From assembly GCF_025766255.1 (NCBI RefSeq), contig NW_026516750.1, forward strand, positions 62,001 to 126,000: a stretch of DNA of 64,000 bases, given 5' to 3'. A program made the position numbers and the translations under genes. This stretch comes from Zychaea mexicana (taxonomy: Eukaryota; Mucoromycota; Mucoromycetes; Mucorales; Lichtheimiaceae). Below, in pieces: positions 48,032-58,931 of this stretch (positions within the stretch are counted from its first letter, which is position 1; the number at the start of each line of letters is the position of its first letter). A model generated the notes under the pieces. That model saw nothing but the letters and a program-made list of their open reading frames with translations. It was not told the origin of the DNA and did not search any database.

Positions 48032-51006
48032 CTACTCAAATCCATATAGAACGTTATACATACCCTCCACAATCTCACTCAAGATCCATTCAATGGTTGC
48101 TTGTGACAAACCGAGAATTTTGGCTTTGTATTCCCAATGGAATCGAGTATCATAGTCATCGTCCGTTCGGACCACTTTCCACGACCCATCCTCCTGCTTT
48201 TTTTCAACCGTCAAGAATGTGCCATCTAACATGACATTGTTGCGTGGATTGCCAGAAACAAACCGCACTGACACCGTAGGTTTTTGTGCTCGATTAAACG
48301 ACTCTGCGCCCACATCACGAAGTACATCGCCAAAATGTCGACCCAAAGGTGCTGTATCAGCACCATACCCAGGCGTCAAGTTGTACGTTTTACTGGTGCT
48401 ATCGGGTAGTTTCTCAGAAGCAACGGATCCACCCTCAGCCATGGATACCACAAGCTCTTCAAAGACTTGCTGGTAGGCTTCCAATGTATGAGGACCATAC
48501 GGTGTCTATTTTTCATATAAAAGAGTGTTAATGTGATACAAGAAATTGATCGTCGTTCAATCCCACAAATATATTAGTGACGCCATCCACACGTTTAATA
48601 TATCTCATTAAACCCTTACTGAAGCTCCTTCATAGCGCTGCATTTGGTATTCCTCGTATGTGGCACAATACGACTAAATTTAGTGGCAACACAGTTAAAA
48701 GTAAAGATATTGTGCTGATGTTACTATTATGATAAACAAAAAGATTGTAGTTACCGCATATCCGTTCGCAGGACCTGATTGAATCACGATAGTATCGTCG
48801 TCACCGAGACCGTTCTTGATCAATGCTTGCTTAATTGTATTTCTGAGACGGCGACCTGACATTGTTGTCATTTCGGAAGGAACAGCAGCAATGTACAAGT
48901 TACCAATACGAAATAGTTGCACGTCAATGATTCTTGGCTGCCATTCGTCCGGGGCATGCATCTCCCCGGTGTCTATTAGGATAGGTTTTGGTGCCTGACA
49001 CTCTTTCTGTTCTCTGCTCGCAGGATGAAGTATCGATGATATTATTTCCCTAAACGGATTTTCATGCGTCGTATTCTAACAACAATTCCCAGATACAGTA
49101 CGCATACCACGCGCCACAAAGAGGAAAAAAAGAGTTGGTGCATATTCTTTTTGTTTTAAGTTCATAGAATGAATACTTCCATACCTGGTAAAACCCATTC
49201 AATGCAGGACCGTCGGTTGTACCAGCAGCTACATTTCGAAATTAGTGATATGTGTGTGAAAGAAGAGTATACTGATAACATGTGGAGTTAAACGTGGAAG
49301 ACCTACCAAAGGCATATCCCTACAAATGGAAGTTAGACATAAGCATTGAATCATTTTCCATGCTGCTAAGTCTAATAAAACTGTATGCAATTTGTGATAA
49401 CAAACTCACCATGGCAGGTACACACGTTTCAGCACTTGTGCCATCAGTACGGCGCACAACGACTGAGCTAATATTCCAATACTTCTGACGATAGTCAATA
49501 GGGCCACTCAAAGCCATGATCCTTAAGGATTCATCGCTAAACATTTCGATCGCCTTATCCGCTTGCTTTTGTCCGATTATACGATTAGATTCAAGATCAC
49601 TGACTTTCCAGCCGGGTCCTCTATATATCCACAAATCATAGTAAACAAGAAGAACTGCGTGCAAGAGACAGGTAGAATAGCAACAAGGACCTTACCTTCC
49701 ATTACAGGTGGATTTTCCAGGGCACTGTGTTTCTTTTGTCCCGTCACAAGGAGTATCAGTTCCAGTACAATATGCTCCAAGGGTGTTAGGGCTTGAGTCG
49801 CCTACGTTCGCTTGTGCAAAGGCAGCAACAAATGGACCTTTTCCAGGCAGGCTGTCAGGATTAAAGTGTTTCTCAGTCGCATAAGCAGCATAGCCCTTGT
49901 TGTCACCATTGATAAGGCGGTTAGTATTATTGACTGACACGCCATGAACAGCAAACCTTTAATTTAAAAAATTATAAATTAACTTCGAAGTCTCCCCATA
50001 CTGCATGAAATAGGAGAAGACAGTCCCATCCGGCTACACATGACTTCCTTGTTGTTCTTCTTCAGGTTTATTGCCAGTAAATAGCCATACATACCAGCTA
50101 AACAGTCCAAGACCGTCACCGCTGGTATCGAAAAAGCTCAACATGGTCATATCCTTATCAACGTCATACTTGTACTGCGCTCGTTCCTCTTTAGGATTCA
50201 ATAGATAAGCAGCTGCTGATCGGCTAATGTTGGTATCCAACAACTCGCTACGACTAACGACCACAGTGCCTTTTTGCAACTTGTCGTGCGCTCGAACAAT
50301 GGCTCGTACAATACCCTCGACCATAGGTTTGTTGGTTTCCTCGATCCAGCCATAAACAGAAGTTTCGTATAGCACTAAAGCAACACAAGTAGCACAAGGT
50401 CGATAAACGCCAACGGCAAGTGCGCCGATAAAAATGAACTAAATTAGGTTAAATAATATACGTATGCGTGTGGTGTCTTGCAGGTTGTCTTCTTCTGTAC
50501 TACGTACCATGCTCCAAATATCCTCCCATGCTACTGTGGGAATGCGTGCTCGAGAGCATTACATTTTTTTCGGTGTAAAGCGTATTTCCGTACAGATCTT
50601 GTAATTCCTTGACTACTCGTTCCTTGATGATGTCTCCCATAGATTGTGTCTCAGTATTGACAAAACATACACGTTCCTTGTCATCTTCAGAAGCAACGAT
50701 AAAAGCTCGTGCATAGATCCGTTGAAGTAGCCCTTTTCCCGTTTGTCCGGTCTGTTATATGGTGTGTGGGTGTGGTTTGTCATTAAAGAAAAAAGAGATG
50801 AACTAAGCAGGTATTTTGCAAGTTCGGATCTTTACTTTAGCATAGCCCATCATTTGCACTTCGGCCACCGGTCCAGTGATATCTGCGACGCCCGTGCCAA
50901 TGCGATACTTTTGCCCTTGTTGTTTCTCTTGTCGTGCATAGGAGCCAAGAACAAGAGCTGTGGCAATGAAAAGCAACAAAACCTGCTGTTTAATAAACAC
51001 TAACAT
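48032..51006 (-). CDS. Neutral/alkaline ceramidase
   Basis: The model is complement(join(48032..48505, 48620..48673, 48755..49075, 49185..49228, 49307..49319, 49410..49620, 49696..49956, 50095..50374, 50508..50751, 50836..51006)), ten exons and 690 residues, all in frame. A signal peptide is clear (VLLLFIATALVLGSYA). The family order follows: IGTGVADITGPVAEVQMMGY; SSTHSHSSMGGYLEH, with the zinc-binding histidines; SWFAVHGVSVNNTNRLINGD; ANVGDSSPNT; GYAFAAGTTDGPALNGFY, rebuilt across a 13-base exon; QSGPANGY; and a C-terminal Ig-like domain with VSVRFVSGNPRNN. The enzyme releases sphingosine and fatty acid from ceramide, here in the secretory route or at the cell surface. The canonical histidine segment (HTHSGPGGY-like) is slightly altered. 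It is convergent with the split membrane gene. Confidence 0.94.
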
Positions 51007-52706
51007 GATCGATCCAGTCACTCAGGGGTAAGACAGGGTTTCGAGACGAGAAAAAGAAGCGAAAGAAAGAAAGAAAAAGAAGCCCGTATACGGCGTACAT
51101 TTTTGTATACTCATTGAAACACCTCTCCCTTTATTCATCTGACCCCCCTTACATATCTTATTACTACTTCATGCATCTAATTTTTGCTTTTCTGCCATCA
51201 GCCATCCTAGTGCTAAGGAAGCAGTTATGGGATTATTGAACTGTCTGTTCATAAAAAATTGGTGTATTCATGCTGCACAGCTACACATACGGCCCTATTG
51301 ATCGATAATTCTCAAGTCAATTTTAGAATAAATGCTTCTTATGTATATTCGTTTTGCAGAAAGCGTTAATGAAAGTCTTTCCAGTGCCTTGAACTTTTTT
51401 ATACGAAATGGTACTGGAAAAAACAAATTCTTTGAGTTGATTGCTATATGACAACTGTATAAATTTGGACGAGCAGTATAGTAGTACTGCATACAAGCTT
51501 TCTTGCTTCATCCAAGCGACATGAGAAGAAGAAAACGAAAGGAAAAATAGGTTGTATATAGTTTGACGGTCGATGGTCCGGCACTTCAGAAGTTGAGGAG
51601 CTGCACGCCAAGGATTCAAGAACATATGTTGATGGATTCGAAAATTAGCTGCTTCCATTTCTGGGATTCTTTTTTCGAAAATCAAGCGTTTGATATACTC
51701 AAGGTATGAATGTATCGGTGATGCATACCACCATATATGTCTTTCACCGTATTTGCGGAAGATCGGATTACATAATATAATATGTGGACATCGTGATGGT
51801 CCAAAAATTCATCAGCAAGCAACAACATGCGACTTCTAACCTGCGTATTAATCATTTCATTTCTCTCTCTGGGACGTCTGTTAATCCTGACATGTGCTTC
51901 TTTTCTACTTACCTATCATGATTTAAAGATGTATAATCCAGATGCCTCACCACGAGAAGTCATATGGAGCTACTAACAACGTAGAAACCGGACAAATAGG
52001 TAAGTGCAAGAAAAGGATGGATGAGGAGGATGTCAGCAAGATTAAACGATAGTAGTAATGATGATGTAGTAAGGAAAGGAAGAAGAGAGAAGGAAAGAGA
52101 ATGATGTTTGATGAGCTGCTACGGATGAATGGATCGAGCATCAAAGAGTTCGTTTAAGTATTAATACCAAACTTCTTTTGTTTTCATATATCTGAACTGT
52201 TATCCATTTTGCACTCGCACACACACACACACACAAAACAGCCAAAATGAATAGTTTTTTCTGTCCGTGGCTACCTCCACAATGCGCTGCTTCGCCGGCT
52301 TTTTCCATCCGAAAATGACAAACAAAGACAAAAACGAGCAAACCGGATGCTTAGGATGGCAAAGCTATCGCTTACGACAATTCGAGCTTAAACAGCGAAC
52401 TCATTTCACTGGCCATCCCATCCTTCTTACCGAAGAATTGGCCCTTTTGATATCAGCCATGATAAGCCGTATTCAGTTCGACATTATTTGTTTCCTTTCG
52501 AGCATTACAAGTACTATACTATATGCTGCTGCAAGTGATATATAATTGAAGAAGAAAATTATTATATAAAGGTGTATCAATTTACAATTAAATTATGTTC
52601 CATTTTATTCAAAATTGTCAAACTAAGCCCAACGTGGAGGGGGGTTTAGAAAGAGAGAAGTCAATAGACGAGCCCTACCATGTAATTGCTGCTGTTGTTG
52701 ACATTG
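51007..52706. other. Intergenic, with CA run and one doubtful small frame
   Basis: No recognised gene in 1.7 kb. An (AC)n run lies at 52213-52234. An 87-codon plus-strand frame from the ATG at 52282 to 52545 has balanced codon use early on but no family features and ends in AT-rich sequence, so it is noted here rather than called. The 51.0-51.2 kb part should be the ceramidase leader and promoter. Confidence 0.45.
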
Positions 52707-53642
52707 TTAATGATGCGCGCTGTGAGTCAACTCAAATTCTTCGTGGTCTGCAGGAACAGCAAACAATCGCTGTTCCTCTTCGATGCCGTCTCGATGCCTT
52801 GATCGTCGGTTGCTACTGTTATCGCTATTTCCGGTACTGCTGTTACCCCCAACATTTTGCGCACTGGTGTGCTTGTATTCAAGTGACGTGTATTCACTGC
52901 TGCTTGTACTATGACGGTGATGAATATTGTTGGGATCCGGGATATGGTACACCGTCGAATTCCTATGTTCAAATAGTTGTTTTGTTTTTGGTTTTCATTT
53001 TTTTTAGCCAGAAAGACTTTCAGTATGGAACTGATACTTACCGTGTTGCTTTCAGGGCTTCAACAACAAGCTGTCCACTTGTCAATGCAACTACCTAACA
53101 TGGTATAGCATACCAACAGTTAGCTTTTTTTGTTCTGGTATATACACACAGTATTATATGTGACGAAACACGGACTTACCACCACAATGAAAAATCCAAT
53201 GTTGAAGTACATGGTAACCAGCATGTACCACAATCTTAAGGTGGTTGCCACGCCATAAAGGACCGTGCGTAAGATGATATCCTTCCATTGGCGGCTTCGT
53301 CCACCTTCTGTGCCTGATCCTTCCCCTGGCTTGGGCCTGTCCAGATAATAAGTTACCGCGCGTTCTGACCAGCACATCGCGACAATAAACACGTAGCCAA
53401 AGAAGAGTGACACGCCGCTCTCAATGACGAATGATTCAAAGAGTAAATGTGTGCCTTGTGCTTCTACAAGAAAGAATCGTGAACGTGTTCAGTTTATTCA
53501 GGGTAAAAGCAGGATAGTGGTTTCCCCACAACCTGTAATTGTGACACCTCTGCCAGTAGTGGCAGTCATCTCCTCTGTCAATTCTTATAAATTAGTGAAG
53601 CGGCAGTGTAATTTGCCTACCATAGTGAAACCACCAATTCAT
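52707..53642 (-). CDS. Ctr-type copper transporter with a long polar C-terminus
   Basis: The model is complement(join(52707..52962, 53042..53094, 53180..53463, 53533..53574, 53621..53642)), 218 residues. Three membrane helices are visible: FVIESGVSLFFGYVFIVAMC; a second from about YGVATTLRLWYMLVTM; and a third reading into VVALTSG. MLVTM, 12 residues, then ALTSG reproduces the Ctr MxxxM-x12-GxxxG signature with the first Gly as Ala; it is complete only after splicing, which supports the junctions. The N-terminus (MNWWFHYEEM) is short and not Met-rich. The C-terminal 85 residues are Ser/Asn/His-rich (HIPDPNNIHHRHS, ending SAHH) and could bind copper. Ctr proteins import Cu(I) as trimers. The first intron is 46 bases and the second uses a weak GTTGTG donor, so the N-terminus is less sure. 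Confidence 0.78.
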
Positions 53643-53880
53643 TGGTTTCGGGGAATCCATGTGGGGTTTCCGTCTCAAGAAAAAAAAAATGCGGAGAGAC
53701 AGGAATATGTAGAGCGTATCTTCTTAATGGCAATATTTCATTTCCAGCGTCAGTCTTGGCGTTAACAGATTACCGAGTAATTTGTCACTTTGAGAGACTT
53801 TTGCTGCTTTATCAATATCTTTTCTCCACTTTAATTTCACACCGGCATCGCCGCTTCTCAATCTCTAAATCGTTGACTTG
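53643..53880. promoter_or_regulatory. Short divergent promoter shared by the Ctr and mL46-like genes
   Basis: Only 238 bases separate the two start codons, so both 5' leaders and core promoters must fit here. No certain TATA box was recognised. Confidence 0.45.
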
Positions 53881-54390
53881 ATGTATCGTCCTGTTGCTGC
53901 CATAATCGTCACGCGCAGACCAACGACTGCTGCTGCTGTCAGTGCCGCGAATAATAATAATAATAACACGGGTAATGTCCAGGCACTCACGCGAAAGCTC
54001 AGCGAACCACTCTATTTGTTTGTCAAAAAACCCCGGCGACATAACGCATGGCAGTTCCCGCAAGGCGGTATCGATGACGGTGAAACAGTGAGCCAAGCTG
54101 TACTACGTGAATTGGCCGAAGAATGTGGAACGGATATCAAGGTCAAGCTGATCGACCAAGAACAACCTTGTTGCACGTACCAATATCGCTTTCCACCAGA
54201 TTTCGTACGACATAAACGCAGCAACTTTGTTGGTGCCAAAGTCGAATTTATCAGGGCAGAGTGGATTGAGGGTCAGTGCCAGCCCGATGGACACGAGATT
54301 GTGGATTTTGCTTGGTTAACTCGGCATGAACTCGATGATCATATTCTGAACCCAGAATACAAAAGCCTTATCAGCCGTTACATGGAGTAA
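53881..54390 (+). CDS. Nudix-fold protein, probable mitochondrial ribosomal protein mL46
   Basis: Single-exon frame of 169 residues. After YRPVAAIIVTRRP and an Asn/Ala-rich insert (about 22-32), a Nudix domain covers about 45-165: WQFPQGGIDDGETVSQAVLR followed by ELAEECG. That keeps the GG...E...REL.EE core of the Nudix box. GAKVEFIRAEW, EIVDFAWLTRHEL and a C-terminal NPEYKSLISRYM follow, the same order as in MRPL46/mL46 of the large mitoribosomal subunit. It is shorter than typical mL46 (about 260 residues) and no presequence is evident, so a true Nudix hydrolase is the alternative. The intact REL.EE core leaves catalysis possible. The ATG at 53881 directly follows an in-frame TTG. Confidence 0.62.
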   Translation: MYRPVAAIIVTRRPTTAAAVSAANNNNNNTGNVQALTRKLSEPLYLFVKKPRRHNAWQFPQGGIDDGETVSQAVLRELAEECGTDIKVKLIDQEQPCCTYQYRFPPDFVRHKRSNFVGAKVEFIRAEWIEGQCQPDGHEIVDFAWLTRHELDDHILNPEYKSLISRYME

Positions 54391-54702
54391 AAGTAGTATC
54401 TTCCCAGCTTCTACCTTTAGTGTACACCATCTGTAAATGATACATCAATTGTAAATATATTGGCATTTCACCTCCTCTACATACAGTGACATGACAAATG
54501 ACCAACAATCCAGCTTGCTTCATAGTGTTACACTGTCCATTACGTGGAACTGCTGTCGTAGCCCCTATCCGGCGATGGCTTTCCATTTTGAGCGAACAAA
54601 AGAAGCTTTTTTGCATAAAAGAAATATGCAGTTGCCTCGGTGTCGAATCACTTTTAATAATCCTACCTTTTCCATTGAGAGCACAACCATCATCTTCACG
54701 TA

Positions 54703-55989
54703 ATGCGCGTACAAGGAAATCTTTTTTTGGTTACTGGAGCGTAAGTCATGCTTCAATTTTCTTCTGTATCTTTACTCTCTCAAACTTACTTAATTTCTGC
54801 TTGATGCTTCTCATGACTTAAAGTGCGAGTGGACTGGGAGAACAAGTGGCAAAATCTATTGTTGAGCAAGGTGGTTATGTTGTGGTAAGAAACAGTATGC
54901 ATTTTTTGTTTTGGCGACACATTTATCAGAAGAGCCGATGCTCAAACAGAGTGTACCGTGAGTATAGGCTGTCGATATCAACGCAGCTGGCTTAGAAGAT
55001 GTCGTTCGTTCGCTTGGATTGAATAGAGTATACAGTCCAGGGTCGGTGGATGTTACGTCAGAGGTACTTTATCTACTTTTCAATCCTTGGACGAGGTTTG
55101 TGATTACAATAAGAAGCGAAAAAGGGGTAACATCTCACGTATTTCATAAAAAATTGGCTTTAGAATCAAGTTCAGGAAGCAATCAAGAAGGGTTTAAACC
55201 ACTTTAAAGAATCACCGTTGGCAGGAGCCGTCATATGTAGCGGCATTGTATGGCCTCCACAAAGTATCAAGGGCTATGGTCAGGATGAGCGCTTGACGAG
55301 CTATTCACAGTTCAAGCATATTGTTACTGTTAACTTGCTGGGTGCTTATAATGTAGCTCAACAGGTGGCACAAACCATCATGGATCACAAACCCATGAAC
55401 GAAGATGGTAAATACATACGCATGACACCCATAGAAAGTTGACTTCTCCATTGATGTTGCTAGTGTTTTCTGTATCACGGAATGAATTAATCTAGGAGAA
55501 CGAGGTGTAATTATCACGACCTCTTCTATGTTGGGACTGGATGGTACTTTGGTCGGTTACGGAACTTCAAAAGGTAGAAGCAATATATTTTCATCCGTTT
55601 TAATATAACCAAGAAGTATACAACTGCTTATAACTGCCATCGGAAAACAATTTTAATATATAGCTGGTGTCGCGGGTATGACACTTCCTCTTGCGAAAGA
55701 ACTCTCCGAGTTTGGTATCAGAGTCATGAGTATTGCCCCAGGACCTTTTGGTAAAACAAACAGTTTTCTTATTCTCGAGGTTATCTCTCAGTAATAGTCT
55801 AAGTAAGATACCGCCACCATATTAGAGACGCCTCTTGTACGAGCCGTGCCTGGTGTTGAAGCACCCGTGTCCCTGTTCCCCAAGCGGTATGGTTACCCAA
55901 ATGAATTCAGCGACCTTGTGCTCCATATCATTGGCAATCCCATGTTGAATGGCTCAGTTATCCGTCTTGATGGTGGCCTGAGAGGTTAA
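54703..55989 (+). CDS. Short-chain dehydrogenase, HSD17B10 (3-hydroxyacyl-CoA dehydrogenase type 2) like
   Basis: The model is join(54703..54740, 54824..54884, 54968..55063, 55164..55407, 55496..55573, 55664..55750, 55826..55989), seven exons and 255 residues, close to the 261 of human HSD10. Features: NAD loop VTGAASGLGE, rebuilt across intron 1; [11 protein letters not shown], where the Asp favours NAD over [18 protein letters not shown]; the catalytic Ser in [27 protein letters not shown] with the Tyr-x3-Lys pair; [14 protein letters not shown]; and a C-terminal [17 protein letters not shown], typical of HSD10. It should oxidise short branched 3-hydroxyacyl-CoAs in mitochondria. The usual NAG motif reads CSG here. 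It starts 312 bases after the mL46-like stop. Confidence 0.9.
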
Positions 55990-56204
55990 AAAAAGCACAA
56001 GTCTAGTGCTTTGCTATTGTGTATCACACTACTACTGTTAAATAAAGTGTGGGGGCTAAAACAGAATCACTAACCCTGAAGGATGAATATAAGGCGCGTT
56101 CGCTCCGCTTGGATCATTTTCGCGTTTCTTTTATTCTTAATTTGGTATATCCCTGCACTTCTCTTCCACCCTCCTCCAACAGACCTGTACACATATAAAG
56201 CGAA

Positions 56205-58632
56205 ATGGATCAAACCGAAATTAATCGCATGGCTGCTCAAGTACAAGAATTATGCAGCGATAGACGATTGTCTGATATTCGTGTTGATTTACAAAAGACT
56301 CGCAGTGCTGAAATTACCATAAATCGTATCCTTAACGGTGGTGTGCGTTTTGTTTTTTGTCTTCCATTCACACTTTATTTCAGGGCGCCCTCTTTCATTT
56401 ATTTATAAGTTTCAAATCTTGATTAGTTTCTAGAAGGAACTGACCGCGATCCGTCACGATTAGCACACATTATTCTCGATTCCGAAGACGAGGAGGACAC
56501 CAACAACAACAACGAAAATGAGCAACCAATATCACAGCGCGAACGGCGACAGTCTTCTCCTGCAGTAGAGCTTTCTTCATCACCATTAGCACCACGGATA
56601 TCGACTCCTCCACGCTCTGCTGTACAAAGACAGTAAGTCAATATTATACTGCAAGGATACGATACAGAAAAGACAACTTGACAACGTTTTTTGAAACTGT
56701 TGTTGCTAGGATATCCATACATTCTTCACCAGATCAACCTCGAACAAAAACTACTCTTCAAAACACTCATCATAGCAACCATGACAACGATCATGACAAC
56801 GATGATGATGATAACAACTCGCTTCCATCACTAGACGCACTCATCACGAAAATGACGGATAAAGAAGAACGACAGATTGATACCATCGAACTAGACGAGA
56901 CACCGCCACGGAAATACGATGCTTTGGCTCTTTTGGATGCACGAGACGAAACAGAAGCGTCGTTACCAAGGAGACAATCTCTGGGTGATCTGTTGAAAGA
57001 ATGGGAAGATGATCTAGAAGAGGATGAAGCAAATCAACCACAACAAGAACAAAAGAAGCGGTCAAGTAACAGCAAGAGAAGTCGTAGCAGCAGTAACAGC
57101 AATCCAGGAAAACAGAAGCCCAAGAAAAGAAAATCACCGTCAGCAGAAATTGATTACCTTAAACCATGGAGTTCCAGCAGTGATAATAGTGATAAGGACG
57201 AGGAGCAAGAAGAAGAGGGGCAAAGCTCACACTCTCGTGAAGAAACCACACAAGAAAAGCGCGAACGGCTCAAGAAGGAAATAGCGCTGCAGCGCAAAGA
57301 GCAGCAGAAGGCTAGAAAAGAGGCTAAAAAGGTATGTGGAGCTTAGGACTGTGGTGATATGCATACAGCTGATTTTGACATTGTGTGGGCTTTCTTATAG
57401 GCGGAACGAGAACGGGCTAAACAAGAGAAAAAGGTTAGACAAATTGCTTTTATTGTTCAAAAGTGTATATAAAAGTGCGGGCAACTACTAAACATATTTT
57501 ATCGCCTCTGTAAAAGGCTGAAAAGGAGCGGAAAAGGATTTTCGAACAAGCAAACAAGCTACGAACCAATCGTCATGAGCTGCTAGCCGAAATGATTCTT
57601 GATGTCCAGCCACTATTTAACTGTTCTACACGTGGCGAGCTTTTAAAAGAAGTCATTGAGTCCAAGGAAGCTCAAGTACATGTTGCGGATACTGGATTAC
57701 ATACCATTGGCTGGCGACGGAAAACACAAGCGACGTGGGACGAAGAGCAAGGGACCTTTATCCCACACCCTGACAATCAAGTCCATATCATCGAAGAGCC
57801 CTTTGTCTTGGTGTTTATGGACATGCAACAACTATGTACATTGGTTAAATCGACTGATATGGACACTCAGATCGACAGGATCCAAAACCGCGCTGGCGCT
57901 TCTCGAAAGATCATGTTAATGATTGAAGGATTGGAGACCTATTACAAAAGGAAAACATTGCTTATCCAACGTGACTTCAATAGTGCTGTGTTGGTGAATC
58001 TTGGTCAGGCTGATGCCGGTGCCAGTGGTAGTAGAAGAAAACGAGCATCCACGGCGAAAAGTGATACGATTATGGAAGCGGCTCGGACAGGACCGACGAA
58101 AGCCGAAATGGAAGAAAAGCTTACGTATTTGCAAATGATGAAAAGTGTGCGGCTGGTACCGACGGTAGATCAAGCGGATTCGGTGGACTGGATCGTAGCA
58201 TTGACAGCAGATATTGCCAATGCTATGTACAAGTAAGTCCTGCGTTTCATCTACGTATGTGAGTTTTTTCGAAGAGACAGCTCATACCAACGTCGGATCT
58301 CAATCAGGAACCGAAATATCAACTTTTTCAAACACCAAGGGCCAGCCAAGAGCGGCACGGATGCTGCCGATACTTGGTCCAAAATGTTGCAAGAAATCCA
58401 ACTGTGCACCCCAGCCGTTGCACGAGCCATCACATCGGCTTATCCGAATCTACCGTCCTTACATCACGCATATCAGCGTACCCCCGATACCCGAGATAAA
58501 CAAGAATTACTTGCCGATCTAGAGGTCGAGCGCAGTGTTCTTTCACAGCGAGACCGTACAATCAGTGTGAACATGTCTAAAAAAATCTATACCATCTTTA
58601 CATGCACCGATGACCAGCATTACATTGCGTAA
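56205..58632 (+). CDS. EME1: EME1/Mms4-type subunit of Mus81 structure-specific endonuclease
   Basis: The model is join(56205..56340, 56434..56632, 56710..57331, 57401..57433, 57517..58232, 58308..58632), 676 residues. Residues 1-46 look like a CUE/UBA-type helix bundle (VQELCSDRRLSDIRVDL, then ITINRILNG). A long acidic and Ser-rich linker with basic patches (KPKKRKSP, probable nuclear signal) follows, then a coiled, charged helix (about 310-345). The ERCC4-like nuclease fold occupies about 350-560 (VHVADTGLHTIGWRRK; LVFMDMQQLCTLV; KIMLMIEGLETYY) without the ERKxxxD catalytic set, as expected for the EME1 partner. C-terminal helix-hairpin-helix sequence (LCTPAVARAITSAYPNLPSL) ends the protein. 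With Mus81 it cuts branched DNA at stalled forks and recombination intermediates. The first donor could also be GTGGTG, three bases earlier. Confidence 0.85.
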
Positions 58633-58931
58633 AAGCTTTCTTAATAATAGTAATAAAAAAGTAAATGAGGATGCTAAGATATAGGAGAAGGAAAACAATA
58701 ACAAAAAAGAAAGAGAAAATCAACTATTTATACAAATTTTTATGATACGAGGGTGGGCTGGAGGGGGGAGTGAAGAAAGAGAGTATCGTTCATATAAACT
58801 CGTGAGGAAAGACGCACCATGTTGATTTGGGTGTAGTCCATAGTTTTGAGGTATGAGATGCAACTTTTAAAATTTGAGAGTATTGTACTTGTTGTTGTTG
58901 CTCTATGATAGTACTGTTATTTGCTGGTTGT

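Noticed and set aside
51323..51685. Minus-strand frame of 120 codons
   Set aside because: Phe/Ser/Lys-rich translation of AT-rich DNA without domain or conserved pattern.
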